Shown here one piece after another: positions 19,360-27,903 of a stretch of DNA of 64,000 nucleotides. The notes beneath the pieces were generated by a model. It was not told where the DNA came from and searched no databases. It saw only the letters and a list, made by a program, of their open reading frames with translations. Source of the DNA: Acinetobacter calcoaceticus DSM 30006 = CIP 81.8. GTDB taxonomy: Bacteria > Pseudomonadota > Gammaproteobacteria > Pseudomonadales > Moraxellaceae. The DNA lies in contig NZ_KB849780.1 of assembly GCF_000368965.1 (NCBI RefSeq), positions 1,426,145-1,490,144 of the forward strand, in the 5' to 3' direction. How positions within the stretch are numbered: position 1 is the stretch's first letter; each line of letters starts with the position of its first letter. A program made the translations under genes and the position numbers.

Positions 19360-19521
19360 TTAAAAGTAGGACTTAATAAAAGGGAGGAGTTGTTCTCCTA
19401 TCACCATGCCTAATAAACCAACTAATGCAACAAGAGGTGGAGCTGGCGACTTCACATTTAAAACGTAATATAAGACACCAACGAGCAACCCTACAGCCAA
19501 AGATAATAAGTACATTTTCAT
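19360..19521 (-). CDS. XapX (DUF1427) small membrane protein
   Basis: This 53-residue protein is almost entirely hydrophobic with two predicted membrane helices and the pattern LVGLLGMVIGEQLLP, characteristic of the XapX/DUF1427 family. The family has no established function. The start at 19521 is favoured over a frame extension 27 bases upstream because AAGG lies eight bases before it. It is downstream of, and in the same direction as, a large amidohydrolase gene, a neighbourhood I recall for this family in other proteobacteria. Membrane insertion is an inference from hydropathy. Confidence 0.75.
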   Translation of the reverse strand: MKMYLLSLAVGLLVGVLYYVLNVKSPAPPLVALVGLLGMVIGEQLLPFIKSYF

Positions 19522-19577
19522 GGTACATACCTTAGAGAACCAAGCCATTTAAACGGTAGGCTCTCATACTGTTTTAT

Positions 19578-21452
19578 TTAAAATGCGAAACACGAACACC
19601 CCAATGCGCCCCAGAAAGATTTTTTATCTTTATCATTTACAGGAACATCAAGCATCCATGAGTGGCTATGTCCATGCATGCCACAACTGCTAGCACATGC
19701 ACAAAGCGCGCTTTCTGACTGTAAAGACTGATTTGAAGGTGCATTTCGATTTTCAGATAAACGCCATTGCCCACCAAAACGTTTTACTGGTGACCATGTT
19801 GGCAAGGCTGGCGGTAAAGGCGGATCATCTTGCTTAAACTCTGCCCCTGCATATACAACTTGTCCACCTAAAACAGTGAGCACAGACTCAATCCACTGAA
19901 TATCATCTGCCTCAACTTTGAAGTAGTCATCAGACAATACAACTAAATCAGCAAGCTCTCCTGCTGTTAATGAGCCTTTGATATCTTTTTCACCTGAAAA
20001 CCATGCAGAACCTTTGGTCCAGAGCATGAGTGCTGTTTGGCGATCTAATAGATTTTTTTCATCATACAAAGGTAAACCACCAACAGTTTTACCTGTGCTC
20101 AACCAATATAAACACACCCAAGGGTTATAAGATGCAACACGTGTTGCATCTGTTCCTGCACCTACAGGAACACCTAGTTCTAGCATTTTCTTAACGGGTG
20201 GCGTTGCTTGAGCAGCTTCAGCTCCATAGCGTTTTACGAAAATCTCACCTTGATATGCCATACGGTGTTGAATGGCAATACCGCCACCCAATGCACCAAT
20301 ACGCTCAATATTACGCTCAGATACGGTTTCGGCATGGTCAATAATAAATCGGGTTGCAAATGGCTGTTTTGAATTTACTTTTTCAAATACATTGAGCAAA
20401 CGATTAATACTTTCATCATAGGTTGCATGAATACGGAATGGCCATTTCTTTTCAGCCAAGTGCTCTACAATAGCTTCGAGTTCACCTTCCATCTTTTCTG
20501 GTAAATCCGGACGTGGCTCATAGAAATCTTCAAAGTCACCCGCCGACCATGTCAGGTTCTCACCCGCTCCATTCATTCTAAATAGTTCATCACCATCGCC
20601 TGGGAATGTCATTTCTGTCCAGCGACGATAATCATCAAGTTCTTGGCCTGCCTTTTGAGCAAATAAGTTGTATGCAATTCGCACTGTCATTTGGTTTTGG
20701 TCATGCAATTGCTTAATCACATCATAATCTTCAGGATAATTTTGCCCGCCACCACCAGCATCAATCGCAGAAGTAATACCTAATCGATTGAGTTCACGCA
20801 TGAAATGACGAGTTGAATTGACTTGATCTTCAACTGGCAATTTCGGTGCTTTACCCAAGGTCGAATATAAAATCATAGCCGATGGAGTTGCGAGCAATAG
20901 CCCTGTTGGCTCACCCTTTTCATCTCGTACAATCTTGCCGCCGGGCGGGTCTGGCGTGTCTTTATTAAAACCCAATACATCAAGCGCAGCTCGGTTCAAC
21001 AAGGCGCTAGCATATAAATGTAAAACAAATACTGGAGTATCAGGAGCGGCTTTATTAATTTCTTCTAAAGTAGGTAAACGCTTTTCGGCAAACTGGAATT
21101 CTGTCCAACCACCAACCACACGTACCCATTGCGGAGCTGGTGTATTATCAGCTTGTTCCTTGAGTAAGCGTAGTGCATCCACTACAGATGGCACACCTTC
21201 CCAGCGCAGTTCCATATTGTAATTTAGGCCACCACGAATAATATGCAGATGACTGTCATTTAGACCCGGTATAACGCGACGACCATTTAAATCTACAACT
21301 TTGCTCGTCTCTGATGCCAGCTTCATGATCTCATCATTTGTGCCGGTGCGTACAACTTTACCATCTGCTATGGCAATTGCTTGTACTTCTGGATTTTTAG
21401 GATCTAGTGTGGTGATTTTACCGTTTTTGAGTATGAGGTTTATTTCGGTCAT
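19578..21452 (-). CDS. Amidohydrolase family 3 (YtcJ-like) metal-dependent hydrolase
   Basis: The 624-residue protein matches the YtcJ-type amidohydrolase-3 family of metal-dependent hydrolases with an unknown amide or cyclic substrate. Visible signs are the N-terminal beta-sandwich strand LILKNGKITTLDP, the metal-binding NDSHLHI near residue 65, later histidines in FRIHATYDESI and FIIDHAETV, and the acidic GAGTDATRVASYNPW. The last 60 residues form an unusual Cys/His-rich tail (CACASSCGMHGHSHSW, then CSCF). The ATG at 21452 has GGAG six bases upstream; an earlier in-frame ATG at 21464 has none. It lies between an isochorismatase-like gene and xapX. Confidence 0.82.
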   Translation of the reverse strand: MTEINLILKNGKITTLDPKNPEVQAIAIADGKVVRTGTNDEIMKLASETSKVVDLNGRRVIPGLNDSHLHIIRGGLNYNMELRWEGVPSVVDALRLLKEQADNTPAPQWVRVVGGWTEFQFAEKRLPTLEEINKAAPDTPVFVLHLYASALLNRAALDVLGFNKDTPDPPGGKIVRDEKGEPTGLLLATPSAMILYSTLGKAPKLPVEDQVNSTRHFMRELNRLGITSAIDAGGGGQNYPEDYDVIKQLHDQNQMTVRIAYNLFAQKAGQELDDYRRWTEMTFPGDGDELFRMNGAGENLTWSAGDFEDFYEPRPDLPEKMEGELEAIVEHLAEKKWPFRIHATYDESINRLLNVFEKVNSKQPFATRFIIDHAETVSERNIERIGALGGGIAIQHRMAYQGEIFVKRYGAEAAQATPPVKKMLELGVPVGAGTDATRVASYNPWVCLYWLSTGKTVGGLPLYDEKNLLDRQTALMLWTKGSAWFSGEKDIKGSLTAGELADLVVLSDDYFKVEADDIQWIESVLTVLGGQVVYAGAEFKQDDPPLPPALPTWSPVKRFGGQWRLSENRNAPSNQSLQSESALCACASSCGMHGHSHSWMLDVPVNDKDKKSFWGALGCSCFAF

Positions 21453-21783
21453 TCTGAACTCCATTCTTGTGAATTATCGTTCTAAAAAATAAAGGTATAG
21501 CAACATATATATTTCATTATTCTTTTTGATTTTACACGACGGAGTCTGACCGTTTTTACATTCAATAAGAGTAGTTAATTCTATTACTTTTCTTTCGGGA
21601 AAAGTAACCAAAACCTGAGCTGCCATTAAGGCAGCGCAAGATCTGCAAAACTCGTTCAATTACAATCTTTTTCAGATTTTGTCCAGCCTCGAACAGTTGC
21701 AAATGGCTTTTCCACTTATCAAATATAATCAAAAATCGAATAAATCAACTTAAATATCGAAATACCCTTAACTCAACTATTTC
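21453..21783. other. Intergenic region with a short palindrome, possibly a repeat remnant
   Basis: About 330 bases separate the isochorismatase-like gene from the amidohydrolase gene. A 9-bp inverted repeat, TTACTTTTC (21584-21592) with GAAAAGTAA (21599-21607), resembles dispersed intergenic repeats of Acinetobacter and relatives as I recall them. A 61-codon frame through it on the minus strand does not look like a protein gene. Confidence 0.4.
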
Positions 21784-22470
21784 TTATTTTGCAGGAACGG
21801 GTGCAAGTACTTCGTGTTTTGATGTGGTACGTTCAGGTGCCTTATGTACCATTGTATAAGCATAGTCAACGCCCATACCATAAGCACCAGAATGCTCACG
21901 TACAATTGCCATGACTGCATCATAAGTATCACGGTGTGCCCAATCACGCTGCCATTCAAGTAACACTTGTTGCCAAGTTACAGGAACAACACCCGCCTGA
22001 ATCATGCGCTGCATAGAATAATCGTGCGCTTCTTTCGATGTACCACCTGAAGCATCCGCAACCATATAAATTTCATAATCACCTTCAAGCATGGCACCAA
22101 AAGCAAAAGTGTTATTGCACACTTCAGTCCACAAACCAGAAACAATCACTTTCTTACGGTTATTTTTTGCAAGTGAATCACGTACTTTTTGGTCATCCCA
22201 TGAATTCATTGAAGTACGTTCTAATAATGGAGCATCGGGAAATACATCTAAAAGCTCAGGATAGGTATGACCAGAGAAGCTTTCAGTTTCAACCGTGGTA
22301 ATGGTGACAGGAATATTGAAAGTTTTAGCTGCTTTTGCTAACCCTACCGTATTATTTTTCAATACTTGGCGGTCTATTGACTGTACCCCAAAAGCCATTT
22401 GTGGCTGGTGATCAATAAAAATAACCTGACAATTCGTTGGTGATAGTTGTTCTAAAAGTGATTTATTCAT
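21784..22470 (-). CDS. Isochorismatase-family cysteine hydrolase (YcaC-like)
   Basis: The 228-residue protein belongs to the isochorismatase-like hydrolases. The conserved aspartate is in VIFIDHQPQM (residues 16-25) and the catalytic cysteine in SGLWTEVCNN, with a lysine in between on NNRKKVIV. Family members hydrolyse amides, ureides or isochorismate, and the YcaC subgroup has no clear substrate. SD GGAG lies seven bases before the ATG. A LysR regulator is divergent from it, and an amidohydrolase gene lies downstream on the same strand, which suggests a joint role in breaking down an amide compound. That pathway is a guess. Confidence 0.85.
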   Translation of the reverse strand: MNKSLLEQLSPTNCQVIFIDHQPQMAFGVQSIDRQVLKNNTVGLAKAAKTFNIPVTITTVETESFSGHTYPELLDVFPDAPLLERTSMNSWDDQKVRDSLAKNNRKKVIVSGLWTEVCNNTFAFGAMLEGDYEIYMVADASGGTSKEAHDYSMQRMIQAGVVPVTWQQVLLEWQRDWAHRDTYDAVMAIVREHSGAYGMGVDYAYTMVHKAPERTTSKHEVLAPVPAK

Positions 22471-22566
22471 GGGTAAACTCCATTATTCCTTATGAGTAAT
22501 GCATTGAAATTGCTTACTGGTCACTATCAAAACAGATAAAAATGTAAAAGCATAGACAGCAAATCA

Positions 22567-22591
22567 GCACGAATCTGTATCCTGCACGAAT
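22567..22591. promoter_or_regulatory. Direct repeats in the divergent isochorismatase/LysR intergenic region
   Basis: GCACGAAT occurs at 22567-22574 and 22584-22591, 17 bases apart, between the divergent hydrolase and LysR genes. The spacing is less than two helical turns. It may be part of a LysR binding site. Confidence 0.3.
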
Positions 22592-22667
22592 ACAATAAAA
22601 ACAATGATTGCTTTTTAATTTTTATAGTTTAATCATTGATATATATTTTTTTAACTTTCGCTTATCC

Positions 22668-23558
22668 ATGGATCGATTAGACTGTATTTCCACTTTTGTA
22701 AGTGTCGTAGAACATGGTAATTTTAGTAGTGCAGCCAGAGCACTCGATATCTCTCGTGACTTGGTTGCCAAACGCGTTTGCTACCTCGAAAATGACCTAA
22801 AAACTACACTATTAACCAGAACCACAAGACAGATGAACCTCACCTCTTGTGGAGAAAAGTTTTATCAACATAGCAAAGTCATTTTAAGTGAGTTTGAATG
22901 GGCTGCCTATGAAATTAGCTACAATCAGCAGTACCCTGAAGGAGAACTCAAGCTCAATACACCAATGTCTTTTAGCAACATTTTTCTTCAACATATCATT
23001 TCAGACTTTATTGAAAAATACCCCAGTATCAAAATTGATTTATTCATGACAGATCAGTTATTAGACATGAATAATAATAAATTTGATTTAACAATTCGTG
23101 TAGATGGTTCTCCTCCAAATTTGGCAAATAGTAAAATATTAAATACCTATCAACGTTACTTATACGCGACACCTGAGTATTTTAATCAGCATGGATTACC
23201 CGCCTCTTTAGAGGAACTCAAAGATCATAAATTTTTAATTTATTATCAAGATAGCCGTCATAAGAAGTTGATTTTCCAAAAAGATCAAAAAGAAGTGTCC
23301 TTTAATTGTTTCCCAGTAATGACCTGTAATAATGGTGAATTATTATTAGATATGTGCCTAAAAGATCACGGTATTGTCTTTCTTCCAGAGTTTATTGCGG
23401 AGCCTTACTACAAAGAAGGTAAATTACAGAAATGTTTAGAAGACTACACCAGTCAGCCACTTCACTTATATGTGACATGGCCAAACCGTAAAATTTTATC
23501 GAAGAAAGTAAAACTATTTATTGATTTTTTAACGCATCAAATCGCTCCTATAAAATAA
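22668..23558 (+). CDS. LysR-family transcriptional regulator (CrgA/YafC-like subgroup)
   Basis: The 296-residue protein starts MDRLDCISTFVSVVEHGNFS and has the LysR winged helix in its first 60 residues. A substrate-binding-like domain follows (LKLNTPMSFSNIF, DLTIRVDG, HGIVFLPEF). The start at 22668 is chosen because the LysR domain begins there; the frame is open for 20 codons upstream, but those do not match the family. The SD is weak. It is divergent from the isochorismatase-like gene, its most likely target. The effector is unknown. Confidence 0.84.
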   Translation: MDRLDCISTFVSVVEHGNFSSAARALDISRDLVAKRVCYLENDLKTTLLTRTTRQMNLTSCGEKFYQHSKVILSEFEWAAYEISYNQQYPEGELKLNTPMSFSNIFLQHIISDFIEKYPSIKIDLFMTDQLLDMNNNKFDLTIRVDGSPPNLANSKILNTYQRYLYATPEYFNQHGLPASLEELKDHKFLIYYQDSRHKKLIFQKDQKEVSFNCFPVMTCNNGELLLDMCLKDHGIVFLPEFIAEPYYKEGKLQKCLEDYTSQPLHLYVTWPNRKILSKKVKLFIDFLTHQIAPIK

Positions 23559-23600
23559 GTGGTCTGGGCCTTTTCCATAAGAATTGGCCCACTTTTTTTA
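23557..23600. terminator. Probable bidirectional terminator between LysR and GntR genes
   Basis: An imperfect, bulged stem pairs GGCC and flanking bases at about 23557-23570 with GGCCCACTT at 23586-23594, followed by Ts. It lies between convergent genes. Confidence 0.55.
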
Positions 23601-24335
23601 GTTGGTTTGAGTAGCTTCAATCTTCTTATTTTTAAATAAATTTAATAAATTTTGCTCTGCTGCCGCTGTGCTGTTTTCTTCAATAAATGTCGTCGCGTAG
23701 TGTTCTAAATGCTCTTCCATCAGTTGTGTGGCTCGTTTTTCATCGCCTTGCTCAATAGCATCTAAAATTGCACGATGTTCATCTGCCGAGCAATTATTAT
23801 GTTTTGGAATTTCATACAAACCAATTAACAATGATGTTCTCGCAATAAGTGTCTGCAAATAACTGGTCATAATCGTATTCTGATTTGCTTCAACAAGCTT
23901 TAGGTGAAATTTACCTGATAGCTTAATCCACTCAGCCCAATTTCCAGCTAAACGTTCATGAGACTCTTGATCAACTAATGCTCTAAGCTCACTAAAATCT
24001 AAGTGATGAGACTTTTGTGCAAGTTTTTTTACCGTGGCGATTTCAAGCATGCTGCGTGCTTCAAAGACCTCTTTTGTTTCATCAAGGCTATGTTCTGCTA
24101 TGAGTGCCCCACGATTGGGCTGTATTTCGATGACCTTATCGTGCGCAAGTTTAACAAAAACGCGTCTTAAGACACCCCGAGTCACACCAAATGCTTCACA
24201 TAATGGCGCTTCAACCAAGCGTGCTCCAGGTGTAAGTTGCCTATTTAAAATGGCATCTACAATAGCGTTATATATATGGTCATCAATTTCATCATTGCTC
24301 ATTTCTACGGCTTTTTTTGGTGCATTCGATGGCAT
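23598..24335 (-). CDS. GntR-family (FCD domain) transcriptional regulator
   Basis: The 245-residue protein has an N-terminal GntR winged helix (DHIYNAIVDAILNRQLTPG, LCEAFGVTRGVLRRVFVKL) and an all-helical C-terminal FCD effector domain (EARSMLEIATVKKLA, HLKLVEANQN, DEHRAILDAIEQGD). The ATG at 24335 has GGAG six bases upstream; an ATG four codons earlier lacks an SD. It is divergent from an NCS1 permease and a racemase gene, and two palindromes of the GntR type lie in between. It is therefore the likely repressor of that pair, with a purine- or hydantoin-derived effector as a guess. Confidence 0.88.
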   Translation of the reverse strand: MPSNAPKKAVEMSNDEIDDHIYNAIVDAILNRQLTPGARLVEAPLCEAFGVTRGVLRRVFVKLAHDKVIEIQPNRGALIAEHSLDETKEVFEARSMLEIATVKKLAQKSHHLDFSELRALVDQESHERLAGNWAEWIKLSGKFHLKLVEANQNTIMTSYLQTLIARTSLLIGLYEIPKHNNCSADEHRAILDAIEQGDEKRATQLMEEHLEHYATTFIEENSTAAAEQNLLNLFKNKKIEATQTN

Positions 24336-24635
24336 TGATTTCTCCATTTTTATTAACGCCCCCTCTTTTTTAAAACATTATTTAATTTGAACAGTGTATG
24401 TCCAACTTAACCATTTGGAAATATTTCTATCATAAGAACAATATCTATGCTGGAAGATCTATTCAAGATTTAACATTATAAGATTCCTCCATTCCTTTAA
24501 ATTTACTCATTTTTTTATAACAGATTAAGCAGACAAACTTTCATTCATTTACCTCTAAATACACAAACTATTAGTTGAACGGAAAAACTCACAAGCTTTG
24601 ATTTCAGAATTTGGCATAACTTTTGCTCAATTACA

Positions 24636-24647
24636 ATTGTGCACAAT
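24636..24647. promoter_or_regulatory. GntR-type operator 1
   Basis: ATTGTGCACAAT is a perfect 12-bp palindrome (14 bp with flanking A and T). It follows the TTGT-N2-ACAA pattern bound by FCD-type GntR regulators. Confidence 0.65.
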
Positions 24648-24658
24648 TTAAATGTCAA

Positions 24659-24670
24659 ATTGCGCACAAT
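24659..24670. promoter_or_regulatory. GntR-type operator 2
   Basis: ATTGCGCACAAT differs from operator 1 by one base, and its centre lies 23 bases away, close to two helical turns. Two copies facing the same side of the helix support cooperative binding. Confidence 0.6.
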
Positions 24671-24745
24671 CGTAATTTCATTCTTTTAGACAGAAGTCCA
24701 AAGCTGCTGAAAGTACCCACCATCTTAGGGAAGTGAGCGTTCAAG

Positions 24746-26215
24746 ATGAATAATAGCGAAGCAATAATTAAACCTTCTTATGATGCAAAACTGACAAATC
24801 AAGACTTAGCCCCTTTAAAAAAGCAAACATGGGGTGCTTACAATATTTTTGCCTTCTGGATGTCTGACGTTCATAGTGTGGGCGGTTATGTTATGGCTGG
24901 AAGCCTTTTTGCACTTGGGCTGAATAGCTGGCAGGTACTTTTATCTTTACTCATTGGTATTGCAATTGTTCAGTTTTTTACAAATCTGATTGCCAAGTCT
25001 AGCCAACAAACAGGCACTCCCTATCCTGTTATTTGTCGTGCAACTTTCGGTGTGCTTGGTGCAAATATTCCTGCCGTTATTCGTGGTCTGATTGCAGTCG
25101 CGTGGTATGGCATTCAAACCTATTTGGCCTCAAGTGCATTCTTGTTGGTCATTTTAAAGTTCTTTCCGGAATGGTCAGTCTATGCAGATGTTTCAAATTA
25201 TGGATTTCTTGGACTGTCCTTTTTAGGATGGATCGGCTTCATGCTGCTTTGGCTACTACAAGCTATTGTTTTTTGGTCTGGCATGGACAGCATTCGCAAG
25301 TTCATCGACTGGGCTGGCCCCGCGGTCTACGTTGTGATGTTTGCCATGGCAGTATGGCTCATCTGGAAAGCTGGATGGCAAAATATTGATTTAAACTTGA
25401 GTGGTGTTCAATACGACGGTTTTGCGGTTGTACCTGTCATGATCGGTGCTATTGCTCTTGTTGTTTCATATTTTTCAGGACCTATGCTGAACTTTGGCGA
25501 CTTCGCTCGTTACGGCAAAAGTTTTAATGCCATTAAAATGGGGAACTTTCTTGGTTTACCCATTAACTTTCTAGGCTTTTCTTTACTTACCGTGGTTTGT
25601 ATTGCAGCAACTCTACCTGTTTACGGCAAACTCATTACCGATCCTGTCGAAATGGTTGGCAAATTGGATAACACCTTTGTAGTCATTTTAGGCAGCTTGA
25701 CCTTAATGATTGCGACCATCGGGATTAATATTGTCGCTAACTTTGTTTCGCCTGCCTTTGATTTTTCGAATGTTTCACCGAGCAAAATTAGCTGGCGTAT
25801 GGGTGGAATGATTGCAGCAGTAGGTTCAATTTTCATCACCCCATGGAATCTGTTTAATAATCCTCAAGTGATTCACTACACCATTGATATTTTAGGTGCA
25901 TTTATCGGCCCACTTTTTGGCGTGCTTCTAGCCGATTTTTACCTCGTTAAAAAACAAAAAATCGTAGTAGATGACTTATATACCTTAGACCCGAAGGGTT
26001 TGTATTGGTACAAAAATGGTTATAACCGTTCTGCTTTTTATGCCTTAATTCCAGCTTCATTAATTCCTGTTTTGTGCGTGCTTTTACCGCAATTATCCGC
26101 GCTTGCTAATTTCACTTGGTTTATTGGCATGGGGCTTGGTTTTGTGATTTACCGATTTCTTAACCAACCGCTTACTCATGCAAAATCTGTAATGACTAAG
26201 GCAAAAGTACAATGA
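24746..26215 (+). CDS. NCS1-family nucleobase/hydantoin/allantoin permease
   Basis: The 489-residue inner-membrane protein has about 12 hydrophobic segments and belongs to the nucleobase-cation symporter-1 family. Members import cytosine, allantoin, hydantoins or related rings with sodium or protons. The family segment WMSDVHSVGGYVMAG lies near residues 38-52, and PYPVICRATFGVLG follows near 93-106. Its stop overlaps the start of the racemase gene by four bases (ATGA). Together with the racemase, a 5-substituted hydantoin or allantoin is the best substrate guess, though no ring-opening hydrolase gene lies next to it. Confidence 0.87.
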   Translation: MNNSEAIIKPSYDAKLTNQDLAPLKKQTWGAYNIFAFWMSDVHSVGGYVMAGSLFALGLNSWQVLLSLLIGIAIVQFFTNLIAKSSQQTGTPYPVICRATFGVLGANIPAVIRGLIAVAWYGIQTYLASSAFLLVILKFFPEWSVYADVSNYGFLGLSFLGWIGFMLLWLLQAIVFWSGMDSIRKFIDWAGPAVYVVMFAMAVWLIWKAGWQNIDLNLSGVQYDGFAVVPVMIGAIALVVSYFSGPMLNFGDFARYGKSFNAIKMGNFLGLPINFLGFSLLTVVCIAATLPVYGKLITDPVEMVGKLDNTFVVILGSLTLMIATIGINIVANFVSPAFDFSNVSPSKISWRMGGMIAAVGSIFITPWNLFNNPQVIHYTIDILGAFIGPLFGVLLADFYLVKKQKIVVDDLYTLDPKGLYWYKNGYNRSAFYALIPASLIPVLCVLLPQLSALANFTWFIGMGLGFVIYRFLNQPLTHAKSVMTKAKVQ

Positions 26216-26946
26216 AAATTAAAATTATTAACCCTAATACCACTCAAAGCATGACAGACAAAATTGCTGCATCAGCAAAGATAATCGCGGGCGCTGATAC
26301 TCAAATTATTGCAGTGAGTCCTCAAATGGGCCCTGCAACGATTGAAAGTTATTATGATGAAGCATTAAGTGCTGTAGGTGTGCTGGAGGAAATCCGACAA
26401 GGTGAACAGCTAAATGTAGATGCCTATATTATTGCCTGTTTTGGTGACCCTGCGCTTTATGCTGCCCGTGAAATTACTTCAGCACCTGTAATTGGGATTG
26501 CTGAAGCAGCCATGCGAACTGCAAGTTATGTGAGTACTGGGTTTAGTATAGTCACTACATTACAGCGGACAGTGAATATGAGTTGGCATCTGGTTCATCG
26601 CTATGGAGCTCAGCCCTTTTGTAAAAACGTTCGAGCTTGTGACATCGCAGTTGAAGAGCTGGAGCTTCCTGACTCAGATGCTTATCGAACCATACGAGAT
26701 GAATGCGCAAAAGCGCTCGCTGAAGATAAAAGCGATGCGATTGTTTTAGGCTGTGCAGGTATGAGTGATTTGTGCCTAAAACTACAAAATGAGTTGGGAG
26801 TGATTGTTATTGACGGCGTCACAGCAGCAGTTAAGCAAGCAGAAATGTTGGTTCAGTTAAATTTAAAAACCAGCAAAGTTGGCGATTGGGCCTTACCTCC
26901 CGTGAAAAACTACACAGGCATATTGTCAGGTTTTGGAATGCGCTAA
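26212..26946 (+). CDS. Asp/Glu/hydantoin racemase-family protein
   Basis: The 244-residue protein is of the HyuA/HpxA type, which racemises hydantoins or allantoin using two cysteines. One cysteine is in IIACFGDPAL (about residue 79) and the other in VLGCAGMSDL (about residue 183), the expected catalytic pair. The N-terminus IINPNTTQSMT is typical. It is translationally coupled to the upstream permease gene (ATGA overlap). This supports a function on the imported compound, interconverting enantiomers before hydrolysis by enzymes encoded elsewhere. Confidence 0.88.
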   Translation: MKIKIINPNTTQSMTDKIAASAKIIAGADTQIIAVSPQMGPATIESYYDEALSAVGVLEEIRQGEQLNVDAYIIACFGDPALYAAREITSAPVIGIAEAAMRTASYVSTGFSIVTTLQRTVNMSWHLVHRYGAQPFCKNVRACDIAVEELELPDSDAYRTIRDECAKALAEDKSDAIVLGCAGMSDLCLKLQNELGVIVIDGVTAAVKQAEMLVQLNLKTSKVGDWALPPVKNYTGILSGFGMR

Positions 26947-26953
26947 AGAGTTA

Positions 26954-26997
26954 TTGTTTCAATTCCAACTCAAAACACTGCATTGGAATTGAAACAA
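26954..26997. terminator. Possible terminator hairpin between the racemase gene and tauD
   Basis: A perfect 14-bp stem (26954-26967 with 26984-26997) with a 16-base loop lies between convergent genes. T tracts on either side are weak, so the terminator call is uncertain. Confidence 0.5.
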
Positions 26998-27013
26998 AGA
27001 ATAATTAAAAGAA

Positions 27014-27895
27014 TTAAACCTCGGCTAACTCTGGCTGTTGTTCTTCTTTATAAAATGGCACATCACCGTTAATAGTTGCACGGTGCATGATGCGATGAGC
27101 ATCGCCATAATCAAATAATGCTTTATGTTGCGTGCAGCGGTTATCCCAAATCGCGATATCACCATCTTGCCACTTCCAACGCAAATGAAATTGCTCTTGG
27201 GTCGCATGTTCAAACAAGAAATCAAGTAATTGCTCACTTTCTTGTTCAGGTAACTCATTAATGCGAGTGGTAAAGCCCTCACTTACAAACAACAAAGGCT
27301 CATCTGTAACCGGATGGGTACGCACCACTGGGTGAACCACTGGTGGGTTACGCTTAAATGTTTGCAAAAGCTTTTCACGTTCTTCTTCGTTATGGGCAAA
27401 ACGTTCAAGTGGAAAAGACTTACGAATATCGTGTGTCGCCGTTAAACCACGTAATTTATCCTGTAACTCAAGCGGAAGCCCTTTAAAAGCTGCTGTATTA
27501 CTTGACCATAACGTATCGCCACCTACAGGTGGAATTTTAATGGCTTGCAACACGCAACCTAATGGTGGATTTTTGCTAAAAGTCACGTCTGTGTGCCAGA
27601 GTTCATTGTCACGCAAGTCTTGTTTCCAACTGTCGAGCACCATGACTTCAGGCACATCTTCAATAGAAGGATAAATCGGGTGCACATGTAAGGTGCCAAA
27701 ACTACGTGCCAAATCTGCTTGTGCTTGAGGCGCTAATTGTTGCTTTCGAAAAAAAATGACCTGATGATCAAGCAAAGCCTGCTGGATTTGTTGCGTCGTC
27801 TTTTCATTTAACGCATTCAAATCAATATCGTGAATAATTGCGCCAATGGTAGGCTTGATCACTTCAATATTTAAGTTTGCAACTACTGTATTCAT
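27014..27895 (-). CDS. tauD: Taurine dioxygenase TauD
   Basis: TauD is an Fe(II)/2-oxoglutarate dioxygenase that converts taurine to sulfite and aminoacetaldehyde, freeing sulfur for growth. The 293-residue protein has the iron ligands H101 and D103 (LWHTDVTF) and H257 (CTQHKAL). The 2-oxoglutarate-binding arginine is R272 (MHRATI). This spacing matches E. coli TauD. The ATG at 27895 lies eight bases after tauC; the frame runs 18 codons further upstream but into tauC. It is the last gene of the tauABCD operon. A related alkylsulfonate or sulfate-ester dioxygenase is the only serious alternative. Confidence 0.93.
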   Translation of the reverse strand: MNTVVANLNIEVIKPTIGAIIHDIDLNALNEKTTQQIQQALLDHQVIFFRKQQLAPQAQADLARSFGTLHVHPIYPSIEDVPEVMVLDSWKQDLRDNELWHTDVTFSKNPPLGCVLQAIKIPPVGGDTLWSSNTAAFKGLPLELQDKLRGLTATHDIRKSFPLERFAHNEEEREKLLQTFKRNPPVVHPVVRTHPVTDEPLLFVSEGFTTRINELPEQESEQLLDFLFEHATQEQFHLRWKWQDGDIAIWDNRCTQHKALFDYGDAHRIMHRATINGDVPFYKEEQQPELAEV

Positions 27896-27903
27896 CTTCT
27901 TTA

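Larger units (their letters stand above)
24336..24745. other. Divergent control region between the GntR gene and the NCS1 operon
   Basis: This 410-base stretch contains no gene. Its main features are the two operator palindromes at 24636-24670, about 80-110 bases ahead of the permease start. The rest is AT-rich with no other structure noticed. Confidence 0.5.

Noticed and set aside
21474..21659. 61-codon minus-strand frame between the amidohydrolase and isochorismatase-like genes
   Set aside because: It runs through a palindromic intergenic sequence, has no SD and no domain, and is best seen as non-coding repeat sequence.
24034..24390. 118-codon frame opposite the GntR gene
   Set aside because: Antisense to an intact GntR regulator with no domain and low-quality composition.
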